This document shows, in pieces, positions 16,852-23,897 of a stretch of DNA of 35,465 bases. Position numbers and translations under genes: made by a program. The stretch lies in NCBI GenBank assembly GCA_017941705.1, contig JAGAVX010000117.1:1-35465 (forward strand). The letters run 5' to 3'. The notes below the pieces were generated by a model. The model did not search any database. It was not told where the DNA came from and was given only the letters and a program-made list of their open reading frames with translations. Numbering within the stretch: position 1 is the first letter of the stretch; the number at the start of each line of letters is the position of its first letter. The DNA comes from Atopobiaceae bacterium (lineage in GTDB: Bacteria > Actinomycetota > Coriobacteriia > Coriobacteriales > Atopobiaceae).

Positions 16852-17463
16852 CTACAGAGCGCAGCTCCAGCGCACGCTCTCGCTGACCTCGCTGACCTGA
16901 TGGTCAACCGTCCCTTCCACCAGCTGGAAGCAGCCGGAGCCATGCGTGCGGACGATCTGCGCGGGCACGCCCACGACCGTCACATGGGCGGGAACGTCGC
17001 CGACGACGACGGCCCCAGCACCGACCTTCGCTCCGTCGCCGACGGAGATGTCGCCCAGCAGCACGGCATTTGCTCCCACCATCACACCGGAACCCAGTGT
17101 GGGATGACGCTTGCCGTAGGGACGCTTGCCCGTCATTCCCAAAGTCACACCCTGGTAGATGAGGCAGTCGTCGCCGATGATGGCAGTCGAGCCGATGACG
17201 ACTCCTATGCCGTGGTCAATCGTGAAGCGATGGCCGATGGTCGCCGCGGGATGGATGTCGACGCCAAGCTTGCTCCTCGTGCGCTTGGAGAGCCAGAGGG
17301 CCAAGCCGCGCATACCGCGCTCGTACAGCCAGTGGTGCCAACGATAGGACCACACCGCATGCGTCCCGACCGAGAACAGAACGATGTCGGTCAGGCTCTC
17401 CGCCGCTGGGTCGCGCTCAAAGGCTGCCTGCATGTCCTCGCGCATCATCTTGAACAGTGACAT
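16852..17463 (-). CDS. cysE: Serine O-acetyltransferase
   Basis: The 203-aa protein transfers acetyl from acetyl-CoA to L-serine, making O-acetylserine for CysK. The N-terminal helical part (to about 60) is short, as in Gram-positive enzymes. The left-handed beta-helix of hexapeptide repeats follows with the catalytic loop DIHPAATIGHRFTIDHGIGV, then GSTAIIGDDCLIYQGVTLG, KRHPTLGSGVMVGANAVLLG and AGAVVVGDVPAHVTVVGVPA. The last 30 residues (THGSGCFQLVEGTVDHQ onward) differ from the usual C-terminal tail that binds CysK, so complex formation is uncertain. GGAGG precedes the ATG. It follows cysK by 53 bases and is almost certainly co-transcribed with it. A weak GGCACCAC/GTGGCGCC hairpin lies after its stop. 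Confidence 0.93.
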   Translation of the reverse strand: MSLFKMMREDMQAAFERDPAAESLTDIVLFSVGTHAVWSYRWHHWLYERGMRGLALWLSKRTRSKLGVDIHPAATIGHRFTIDHGIGVVIGSTAIIGDDCLIYQGVTLGMTGKRPYGKRHPTLGSGVMVGANAVLLGDISVGDGAKVGAGAVVVGDVPAHVTVVGVPAQIVRTHGSGCFQLVEGTVDHQVSEVSESVRWSCAL

Positions 17464-17516
17464 ACCATACCTCCGGTGCCCGTCACGCCTTCGTTGCCTT
17501 CAGCTGCCTTACCGGC

Positions 17517-18428
17517 CTAAACGTCGAGCGACAGGTAGCGCTCGCCCGTGTCGGGCATGATCGCCACGATGGTCTTGCCGTCGTAGTCGCCCGTCTCAAC
17601 GAGGTCAAGAGCCGCCGCGATGGCTGCTCCCGAAGAGATGCCCACGAAGACGCCGAGCTCGCGCGCAAGCTGCTTCTTGATGGCAATTGCTGCGTCCGAG
17701 GCAACAGGATGCACCTGGTCGACGACGGAGGCGTCGTAGGTCTTGGGAACGAATCCCGCACCGATGCCTTGGATGCGATGCGCTCCGGGGGCACCTCCCG
17801 ACAACACCGGGGACTCAGCAGGCTCGACAGCGATCACCTCGATGTCATCACGCTGCTCCTTGAGGAACTTTCCCGTACCGGAGACCGTGCCACCAGTTCC
17901 GACACCGGCAACGAACACGTCGACCGTTCCGTCGGTGGCGTTCCATACCTCGGGGCCCGTCGTCTCGTAATGAACGCGAGGATTTGCGGGGTTCACGAAC
18001 TGTCCCGCGACGATGGCACCGGGAGTCTCGGCAAGCAGCTCGTCGGCGCGAGCGACCGCCCCCTTCATGCCCTCGGACCCAGGCGTGAGCACCAGCTCGG
18101 CGCCGTATGCCGCAGCCAGCTTGCGCCGCTCGACCGACATGGTCTCGGGCATGACGAGAATCATGCGATATCCGCGCTCGGCGGCAATCATGGCAAGGCC
18201 TACGCCCGTGTTGCCGCTGGTCGGCTCGATAATGGTGCCGCCTGGCTGCAGGCTTCCATCCTGCTCGGCCGCATCGACCATTGCGCGGGCGATACGGTCC
18301 TTCACCGATCCGCCGGGGTTGGCAGCCTCGCGCTTACCGAGTATCGTCGCGCGACCGCCAACCAGAGACGAAAGGTCAACGAGCGGGGTAGAACCAATGA
18401 GATCCTCGATCTTTGCTGCATACGACAT
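17517..18428 (-). CDS. cysK: Cysteine synthase (O-acetylserine sulfhydrylase)
   Basis: The 303-aa PLP enzyme makes L-cysteine from O-acetylserine and sulfide. The PLP lysine is in NPGGSVKDRIA near residues 38-48. The substrate-binding loop is PTSGNTGVGLA, the PLP phosphate loop is GVGTGGTVSGTG, and the C-terminal GISSGAAIAAAL binds the pyridine ring. Length is typical. AAGGAGG lies six bases before the ATG. It is the first gene of a cysK-cysE pair. It is preceded by an 86-base gap and a short Cys-codon-rich leader ORF with its own promoter, which suggests cysteine-dependent control of the operon. Confidence 0.95.
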   Translation of the reverse strand: MSYAAKIEDLIGSTPLVDLSSLVGGRATILGKREAANPGGSVKDRIARAMVDAAEQDGSLQPGGTIIEPTSGNTGVGLAMIAAERGYRMILVMPETMSVERRKLAAAYGAELVLTPGSEGMKGAVARADELLAETPGAIVAGQFVNPANPRVHYETTGPEVWNATDGTVDVFVAGVGTGGTVSGTGKFLKEQRDDIEVIAVEPAESPVLSGGAPGAHRIQGIGAGFVPKTYDASVVDQVHPVASDAAIAIKKQLARELGVFVGISSGAAIAAALDLVETGDYDGKTIVAIMPDTGERYLSLDV

Positions 18429-18431
18429 AAG

Positions 18432-18515
18432 AGCCTCCTTGGGCTAAAGCTGACCATCCTTCTGATGGCGCCAGCAAGAATTGGTTGTTTCGAGTCTTTG
18501 GAGAGTGGAGCGGCT
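18432..18515 (-). promoter_or_regulatory. Predicted Shine-Dalgarno sequestering pair before cysK
   Basis: The bases right after the leader stop (AGCCGCTCC, 18515-18507) can pair with the cysK Shine-Dalgarno region (GGAGGCT, 18438-18432) through GGAG:CTCC plus GCT:AGC with a two-base bulge. Between them lies another small hairpin (GCCATC with GATGGT). This would let leader translation decide access to cysK. The folding is predicted by eye only. Confidence 0.4.
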
Positions 18516-18620
18516 TTACGCCCGAGCCTTGGCCATGTGCGCCTTGTCGGCTGAGGCCATAGCAGACCCGGGCACGGCACACGTACAACAGCAGCGGAAT
18601 ATGTTGGCCATAATCTTCAT
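18516..18620 (-). CDS. 34-aa Cys-rich leader peptide, candidate cysteine attenuator
   Basis: This short ORF was found by reading the cysK upstream region. It runs from an ATG at 18620 to TAA at 18516. The peptide begins MKIMANIF and contains FRCCCTC, so four of codons 10-14 are cysteine (TGC TGT TGT ACG TGT), with three TGT codons in a GC-rich genome. No Shine-Dalgarno precedes the ATG, but the predicted transcription start falls within a few bases of it, so it may be leaderless. Polycysteine leader ORFs that sense cysteinyl-tRNA supply are known upstream of cysteine genes in mycobacteria. The position before cysK-cysE fits the same logic: stalling at the Cys codons would alter the downstream fold and raise cysK translation. 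The remaining peptide has no recognised domain. Confidence 0.75.
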   Translation of the reverse strand: MKIMANIFRCCCTCAVPGSAMASADKAHMAKARA

Positions 18621-18627
18621 GGTTAAT

Positions 18628-18655
18628 ATCCTAGTTCTGCACTAGGATTTGTCAA
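18628..18655 (-). promoter_or_regulatory. Promoter with overlapping inverted-repeat operator for the cys operon
   Basis: On the minus strand TTGACA (18655-18650), a 16-base spacer and TAGGAT (18633-18628) form a good promoter. A perfect inverted repeat ATCCTAGT-N5-ACTAGGAT (18628-18648) covers the spacer and -10, as expected for a repressor operator. Its length and symmetry recall Rrf2-family (CymR/IscR-like) sites, which is inference. Transcription should start within a few bases of the leader ATG at 18620. Confidence 0.7.
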
Positions 18656-18743
18656 GCACGCCATTGTTACAGCTTGCAAACGCATGGCAAACGGCCTGCG
18701 CCGGCTCCATTTTTGGCAGCAAACCGCGGACCAGTGCGCCACT

Positions 18744-18807
18744 GTTGTCCAGGGGACACGCCCCTAAACCACATTTCTGCGGTTTAGGGGCGTGTCCCCT
18801 GGACAAC
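18744..18807. repeat. 64-bp stem-loop with perfect 27-bp arms
   Basis: Arms 18744-18770 and 18781-18807 are perfect reverse complements (GTTGTCCAGGGGACACG outward) around a 10-base loop. It lies just past the stop of the minus-strand acyltransferase, so it could terminate the envelope operon, and before the cys promoter. The GGGGACACGCCCC core and the CCACATTTCTGC segment resemble the smaller element at 23850. Confidence 0.85.
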
Positions 18808-18818
18808 ATTCGCAATAG

Positions 18819-19826
18819 TTATACCTTGCCCCTGAAGCCGGGAACAAACCGCAGGAGCCAGACGAGCAGCATGGATAGCGCCGTCGGCACAAGCACCAGA
18901 GCCGCATTGACGACAATGGCAGGATATGCGGCCAGATCCAAGAACGTCACAGCTAGATGCTGGAACACGGGATGCACAAGATAGATGCCAAAGCTGAAAT
19001 CAGCGAGAAGCTCGATGAGCCGGTGTCCGGCGGTCGGAACCTCGAGGAAGCGCTTGAACAGGAGCATGACCAGAATCGCGTACGGGGCGCAGACGATTCG
19101 CCACGGGTCGACTGCCCAACCCCAGCCCAGCCCAACGTCGAGCGCAATCGTAGCCACCAGCGAGGCAGCGCCCGCCACGACCCATCGCCTGTCGAGCTCG
19201 ACGTACTTGTGCACGTAGTAGCCCGCAAGATACCATGAGATGCACTCGCGCATGCTCACTATGTTGTAGATGTTGTACGGCTTGAATGCCGATATCGTGC
19301 GCGTTCCCTGTAGGAGCAGGAACGAGACGAGCACCACCCAGCCGTACTCCTTCCGCGAAGCCTGGGCGACCCACAGACGCAGAAAGGGCGTTATCAGGTA
19401 GAAGCCGGCCAGATGATAGATGTACCACATGTGGTCCCATGAGTTCTGCGCCAGAAGGCTGTCAACCGCCTCAAGGATCACATCGAGGTCGAGATGCCCG
19501 TGATTCACGACGCTTTCGATGAGGCAGAACGCAAAGCCAAAGGTCAAAAGCACAAATAGAAGGCGCCATACATGTCGCAGGCACTTCTTCCAGCTCATCT
19601 CCCGATCCGGGTCGAGCATGAGCGCACCGGACATCATGAAGAATGCCGGCACTGCCCAACGTGAGAGACCAACCGATAGCCCCTCCTCAAATCCGACGCG
19701 AAGAGCGCCGAGCGCATTGGCCCCATAGGTGTTGCGCATGGTGCCAATCGCATGGAGGAAGACGATGGAGACCGCTCCTATCGCGCGGATCCACTGAAAG
19801 TAGTTGATGGTACGATGCCTACCCAT
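18819..19826 (-). CDS. Acyltransferase family 3 membrane protein
   Basis: The 335-aa protein has about ten hydrophobic segments and the acyltransferase-3 pattern: INYFQWIRAIGAVSIVFLHA at the N-terminus with the catalytic-type histidine, RWAVPAFFMMSGALML, WDHMWYIYHLAGFYLITPFL and the C-terminal FSFGIYLVHPVFQ. Such enzymes move acetyl or other acyl groups onto wall polymers, lipids or exported glycans. AAGGAG lies upstream of the ATG. It starts two bases after gatD stops, so it belongs to the murT-gatD transcript. This suggests an envelope target, perhaps peptidoglycan or its precursors, but the substrate is not shown. A paralogue lies at 27475. Confidence 0.88.
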   Translation of the reverse strand: MGRHRTINYFQWIRAIGAVSIVFLHAIGTMRNTYGANALGALRVGFEEGLSVGLSRWAVPAFFMMSGALMLDPDREMSWKKCLRHVWRLLFVLLTFGFAFCLIESVVNHGHLDLDVILEAVDSLLAQNSWDHMWYIYHLAGFYLITPFLRLWVAQASRKEYGWVVLVSFLLLQGTRTISAFKPYNIYNIVSMRECISWYLAGYYVHKYVELDRRWVVAGAASLVATIALDVGLGWGWAVDPWRIVCAPYAILVMLLFKRFLEVPTAGHRLIELLADFSFGIYLVHPVFQHLAVTFLDLAAYPAIVVNAALVLVPTALSMLLVWLLRFVPGFRGKV

Positions 19827-19828
19827 GA

Positions 19829-20578
19829 CTACCGCTCCTTGGCGCCATGCAAAAGCAGACGGTCGAGCATGGTCTGGTTCGCCGCCAGTTCGACGGCATC
19901 GTCAAGGGGTTCAAGCTCTCGGGTGCCATAACGCCGGTCAAGCGCACACGCAATGAGGTGGTCTGCCACACCCGGATTCTTGGGAAGCAGCGGCCCATGC
20001 ACGTACGTGCCGACGACGTTCTTGTAAAGACACCCTTCGTAGCCACTCGTGTCATCATTGCCAAACCCGTACAGCACCTTGCCCATGGGTTCGACTCCTG
20101 TGCCAAGATGCGTCCGGCCTCCGTGGTTCTCGTACCCAACCACCGGCTGGGGCGAGATGCGGCTCTGGACGGCGATGTTGCCGATCAGCCGCGGCGAGCC
20201 TCGGTCGGTGTAGAGATCGACCAGAGAGAGCCCGGGAACCTCCTCGTCTCCCATGACGTAGCTGTGCCCGAGCAGCTGGTAGCCCCCGCAGACGGCAGCA
20301 AGTACGCCACCGTCCTCGACGAAGGACACGAGCTCGTCGCGCATCGTCTGCAGCCTGTCGCAGACGACTTTCTGCTCGCGGTCGGAGCCGCCGCCAATGA
20401 ACACGATGTCCGCCTGGGCAAGCGAGGGACGGTCGTCCACGTGCACCTCTTCGACCTCGCACCAGATGCCGCGCCACTCCAGGCGTTTGCGCAGCACAAG
20501 GATATTGCCCGAATCGCCATAGAGGTTGAGCAGCTCGGGATAGAGATGGACGATACGCAACGTCCTCTGCTCACTCAT
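19829..20578 (-). CDS. gatD: Lipid II glutaminyl amidotransferase, glutaminase subunit
   Basis: The 249-aa protein is the class I glutamine amidotransferase that, with MurT, amidates the D-glutamate of lipid II to D-isoglutamine, needed for efficient peptidoglycan cross-linking. The nucleophile is in AAVCGGYQLLG (Cys97), and the catalytic His is in TYVHGPLLPKNP (His194). These match the Cys94/His189 arrangement of the Staphylococcus aureus enzyme. The start LRIVHLYPELLNLYGDSGN is typical for GatD. It overlaps the end of murT by eight bases, as expected for two subunits made together, and the acyltransferase follows two bases after its stop. Confidence 0.93.
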   Translation of the reverse strand: MSEQRTLRIVHLYPELLNLYGDSGNILVLRKRLEWRGIWCEVEEVHVDDRPSLAQADIVFIGGGSDREQKVVCDRLQTMRDELVSFVEDGGVLAAVCGGYQLLGHSYVMGDEEVPGLSLVDLYTDRGSPRLIGNIAVQSRISPQPVVGYENHGGRTHLGTGVEPMGKVLYGFGNDDTSGYEGCLYKNVVGTYVHGPLLPKNPGVADHLIACALDRRYGTRELEPLDDAVELAANQTMLDRLLLHGAKER

Positions 20579-21926
20579 CGCCGCTTCCCATCTCCTCGAG
20601 CTCGGTCTTTGTCGGCAACAGGGCCGAGTAGTTTGTCAGGACGTAGAGTGGAAACTCTGGCGCGACGTCATCCAACTGCTCGAGGGCCTCTGACACATCA
20701 TGCGCGACTCGCGCGGAAATGCCTGCGTACTTGAGACGCACCTGCACGTCATTGCCACGATGGCCGCCAGCGATGACGCGCATCGCACCGTTCTCTCCCG
20801 CCAGGCGCTCGAAGTCGACATCCCAAATCCATGAGATGTCACGACCATCGTTATAGTCGTCGTTGATAATGATGAATGCGGCACGCGGACGTTCGTCGGC
20901 CAGCATGAGCGAGATGTTCTGGTTAAGCCCCGTGGGGTTCTTTGCCAGATTGAGTATCACCTCGCGCCCCGCCACGGTGAAGTGCTGCAACCTGCCATTG
21001 AGGGGACGATAGCCGTCCAACGCGGCTTGGAAGTCTTCGGTATCGACACCGGCGAGCGCAGCCGCCGCCGCTGCCGCCAAGAGGTTGTACACCATGTACA
21101 CGCCACCAAAGTCGGCGTGTATCCGCTCTATCACACTCTGCCCCGCCTGCTCGAACTCGAAGCTCACCCCCGAATGATCGACCTTCACCGAGGTCGCCTC
21201 GAAGTCGAGCGCAGGGCGATCAAAGCCGCACGAGGGGCAGAAGAAGTCCCCGAGCTGCGCATAGGAGCGGTACCGATACTCGAGCTCGGCCCCGCACTGC
21301 TGGCAGAATCGTGCCTCGGGAACACGGTCAGGAGCAAGCCCAAGGTCCTCCCCTATGCCAAACGCCAGCACCTTCGTACCCGCCGCACGAGCTCGCGCGG
21401 CCACACCCATGCACAGCGGGTCATCGCCACACGCCAGAAGGACCGTCTGCGGCGAGGCCGCCAACGCCTCCACGATCGTGTCCTGCACATGGTCTATCTC
21501 ACCAGAGCGGTCAAGCTGATCGCGGAAGAGGTTGAGCAGCACGAGGTAGGACGGCTGCAGTTGCGGGAGGATATGGATGGTCGAAAGCTCATCGGCCTCG
21601 AGCACCGCCCAGTCGGCGTCATCGCCCTGCAGGAGCGCCGACGCGACGCCCGCCTCCATGTTGGCACCCTCGTGATTGCAGATCACGACCATGCCGGCCG
21701 CCTCAATCGAGGCGGCTAGCACGTTGGTGGTAGTCGTCTTGCCGTTGGTCCCACATACCACAATGGAACCCCTTGCGGCCTTTTCGCGCAGATGCGCTAT
21801 GAGCTGCGGGTCGATGGCCAAGGCGACACGGCCAGGGAGCTGCGACGCCCCACGATGCAGCACCGACTGCAGACCTAGGCGCACTAACCGTCCAGCGCCA
21901 ACTGCGCCGGCACTCCTCAATTCCAT
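20571..21926 (-). CDS. murT: Lipid II isoglutaminyl synthase, MurT subunit
   Basis: The 451-aa protein is a Mur ligase-like subunit that phosphorylates the lipid II glutamate for amidation with GatD-derived ammonia. The P-loop CGTNGKTTTTN is at 58-68. A Cys4 zinc ribbon inserted in the central domain has CQQC (208-211) and CPSC (230-233), a hallmark of MurT. The C-terminal DUF1727 part includes NLAKNPTGLNQ and DYNDGRDISWIWD, with the Asp of the proposed catalytic triad region. It starts six bases after asp23 and overlaps gatD by eight bases. A close AGGAG sits only about three bases from the ATG. The order asp23-murT-gatD suggests coupling of envelope stress proteins and wall amidation. Confidence 0.93.
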   Translation of the reverse strand: MELRSAGAVGAGRLVRLGLQSVLHRGASQLPGRVALAIDPQLIAHLREKAARGSIVVCGTNGKTTTTNVLAASIEAAGMVVICNHEGANMEAGVASALLQGDDADWAVLEADELSTIHILPQLQPSYLVLLNLFRDQLDRSGEIDHVQDTIVEALAASPQTVLLACGDDPLCMGVAARARAAGTKVLAFGIGEDLGLAPDRVPEARFCQQCGAELEYRYRSYAQLGDFFCPSCGFDRPALDFEATSVKVDHSGVSFEFEQAGQSVIERIHADFGGVYMVYNLLAAAAAAALAGVDTEDFQAALDGYRPLNGRLQHFTVAGREVILNLAKNPTGLNQNISLMLADERPRAAFIIINDDYNDGRDISWIWDVDFERLAGENGAMRVIAGGHRGNDVQVRLKYAGISARVAHDVSEALEQLDDVAPEFPLYVLTNYSALLPTKTELEEMGSGDE

Positions 21927-21932
21927 ACGCTC

Positions 21933-22538
21933 CTACTCGGTCGCCTCGTCCGCGACGGTCTCCTCGGCAGGAATGACGATGTCAGCCTCCTGCTCGGCTT
22001 CCTCGGCCTTGGCCTCGGGAAGGGCCTCGGCCTCTTCGCCCTCGGCGAGCTTGGGCATGCGCTCCTCAATCTCCTCGGGAGTCAGCACATCCTCGATACG
22101 CAGGTTGACGCCCGCGACCTCAAGGCCTGTCATCCCGCTCACGGCATCGACGACGGCATGCTTCACATCCTCGAACACCTGCGGTGCATAGGCCCCATAC
22201 GCAATGAAGACCGATACGTTCACGCGCACGGCGCTCTCCGGGGTCACTTCGACGGTAACGCCCTTGCGTGCGTCACGAACGCCAAAGGCGTCCTGGACGC
22301 GATTGATGAAGCCGCCCTTCATGCCCACGACGCCGGGAACGTCGCGCATGGCGAGTGCGACGATCTTCTCGATGACGCCGTTGGAGAAGGTCAGCGAGTC
22401 CTCGGACTCGACGTCCTCGTCATCGTCGTGCACATACCCTTCCTCGGCAACCTGATCCTCGCCCGTCTCGACCTGCGTCTCGACCTTGGGGGTCTCCTCG
22501 GCCATTTCCTCGTCAAGCTTGATGTCTTCCTTGCTCAT
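21933..22538 (-). CDS. Asp23/Gls24 family envelope stress protein
   Basis: The 201-aa protein has an acidic N-terminal tail (1-45), an Asp23/Gls24 domain from about 48 (LTFSNGVIEKIVALAMRDVP, then GVVGMKGGF, GVTVEVTPESAVRVNVSVFI and YGAYAPQVFEDVK) and a highly acidic C-terminal tail (about 160-201). These proteins sit near the membrane under AmaP and are linked to cell-wall stress response; the molecular action is not settled. AAAGGA precedes the ATG at 22538. It follows the DUF2273 gene by 47 bases and ends six bases before murT. The symbol asp23 is used in the text as a family name only. Confidence 0.9.
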   Translation of the reverse strand: MSKEDIKLDEEMAEETPKVETQVETGEDQVAEEGYVHDDDEDVESEDSLTFSNGVIEKIVALAMRDVPGVVGMKGGFINRVQDAFGVRDARKGVTVEVTPESAVRVNVSVFIAYGAYAPQVFEDVKHAVVDAVSGMTGLEVAGVNLRIEDVLTPEEIEERMPKLAEGEEAEALPEAKAEEAEQEADIVIPAEETVADEATE

Positions 22539-22585
22539 GATGACGTCCTTTCCTGGCTATCGCCCAATAGTTACCTAATCGGTCT

Positions 22586-23017
22586 CTAGTCGTCGCCCAT
22601 CCCTCCGGTGAGGGCGCGACGAATGAGGTTAACGATCCTTGGGTCGCCATCGAGGTACTGCCCAAAGGCGACACCCACGACGACCAGCAGTGCAACGAAC
22701 AGCGTCTGCCAGAAGCCGATCACAAAGAACAGCACCGCAAACACCAGGCCGCATATGCCGCCCAGCACCGCATGCTCGTGCCCCGGAGCAACCTTGCTGA
22801 TCCATGCGTAAGGCCCGCTCGCAGAACCCGTGGACTCTCCCGTGGCGACCGACTTTCCACTGCCTGCGCCCGCACCATCGCGGGCAGGCTCGGACGAGTC
22901 GATGAAGACAGAGGTGCCGTTCTTCGTCTTGGGAGCACCATCCTTGGCCTGCGTCGACTGTTGGTTCGTGGCGTCCGGCGTACCCTCAAGGGTCACGGGA
23001 ACCTTGCTCTTGGTCAT
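22586..23017 (-). CDS. DUF2273 small membrane protein
   Basis: The 143-aa product has a disordered Ser/Gly/Lys-rich N-terminus to about 75, then two hydrophobic helices (HAVLGGICGLVFAVLFFVIG and TLFVALLVVVGVAFG) and the DUF2273 end GQYLDGDPRIVNLIRR. In many Gram-positives this protein is encoded between AmaP and Asp23 and is part of that envelope complex. The first 70 or so residues are longer than in the usual ~60-80 aa family members. Its ATG overlaps the amaP stop by four bases, so translation is likely coupled. Confidence 0.85.
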   Translation of the reverse strand: MTKSKVPVTLEGTPDATNQQSTQAKDGAPKTKNGTSVFIDSSEPARDGAGAGSGKSVATGESTGSASGPYAWISKVAPGHEHAVLGGICGLVFAVLFFVIGFWQTLFVALLVVVGVAFGQYLDGDPRIVNLIRRALTGGMGDD

Positions 23018-23715
23018 TGCTTCTCGGCCTCGCCTTCGTCTACGTGCGATTCTGTAGTGTCATCTGCCTCCGCTGGGACCTCCGCCGTAAAAGCATCCGT
23101 CGAGGTCGCGGCCTCCGTGCTTGGAGCGGGTGTCAGGATGGCAGGCTCGTATGTGGTCTGTGGCATCTCGAGCAGCTCGATGGAGACGTCCTGTGCGGCC
23201 ACGATGGGATCCGGCTCCATGAACTCGATGTTGATGTGCTTGACCTTGTCGCCGCAGAGGTACGACAGCCCCATCTCGAGGTCGTCGCGCAGGCTTCTTC
23301 CCTCATCGACGACATTGACCGTGTACTGGGGCTTGACGCGCACGTCCACCGAAAGGCCCCGCCTCTTTGTGCTGACGGTAACCTTGTCCGTGTCGAGCGC
23401 ACCATGGTCCTCGACGATGTGCCTCGCCTGCGAGGTAATGGCCGCAGCGGAGACGCTGATGGAGTCTTCGTCGGTCTCGTCGATGACGATCACCTTGCTC
23501 TGACGGGGCGTGAGGAGGCCACGCAGCAACGTGACGATCGCGCCTAGCCCCGTGATTGCCAAAGCCGCCTGAATAATAGTGAAATAGATGCGGTTTTGCA
23601 TGAGAGCCGCAGCCTGGCTCTTAAACGGACCGACCCATGGCAAGGCGAGGGCGCAGAGGCAGAGCACTCCGGCGAGCCCATACGTGATAAGGCAAAAACG
23701 CTTGAGTCTGTTCAT
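23014..23715 (-). CDS. amaP: Alkaline shock response membrane anchor AmaP
   Basis: The 233-aa protein has two N-terminal transmembrane helices (LITYGLAGVLCLCALALPWV and FTIIQAALAITGLGAIVTLL) and a cytoplasmic domain with ISVSAAAITSQARHIVEDH and VRVKPQYTVNVVDEGRSLRD, as in AmaP, which tethers Asp23 to the membrane. The C-terminal 50 residues are acidic and low complexity. I use the ATG at 23715, with GGGAGG eight bases upstream; the longer frame to 23901 has no site. It overlaps the DUF2273 gene by four bases. A hairpin lies 135 bases upstream. Confidence 0.88.
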   Translation of the reverse strand: MNRLKRFCLITYGLAGVLCLCALALPWVGPFKSQAAALMQNRIYFTIIQAALAITGLGAIVTLLRGLLTPRQSKVIVIDETDEDSISVSAAAITSQARHIVEDHGALDTDKVTVSTKRRGLSVDVRVKPQYTVNVVDEGRSLRDDLEMGLSYLCGDKVKHINIEFMEPDPIVAAQDVSIELLEMPQTTYEPAILTPAPSTEAATSTDAFTAEVPAEADDTTESHVDEGEAEKQ

Positions 23716-23849
23716 AGGCACGCCTCCCGCAAACCGCTCCTTCTGGAACGAGCCACATTTTCTAACAGCATAGCGCAAACGGGCCTCGTCACGACGGCGG
23801 CATCGCGGCATTGCATTGATGTCGGCGGCTGCTCGCCACGATGGCGCCG

Positions 23850-23874
23850 GTGTGTGGCGTGTCCCCCACGCCAC
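23850..23874. repeat. Short GTGTCCCC-type hairpin between LCP and amaP
   Basis: A 10-bp stem (GTGTGGCGTG with CACGCCACAC) surrounds a TCCCC loop in the 182-bp gap between two genes on the same strand. It shares CGTGTCCCC and the following TTCTGC with the loop region of the 18744 element. It may attenuate read-through into amaP or be a repeat remnant. Confidence 0.65.
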
Positions 23875-23897
23875 ACTTCTGCACGAGGGCCGAGAGG

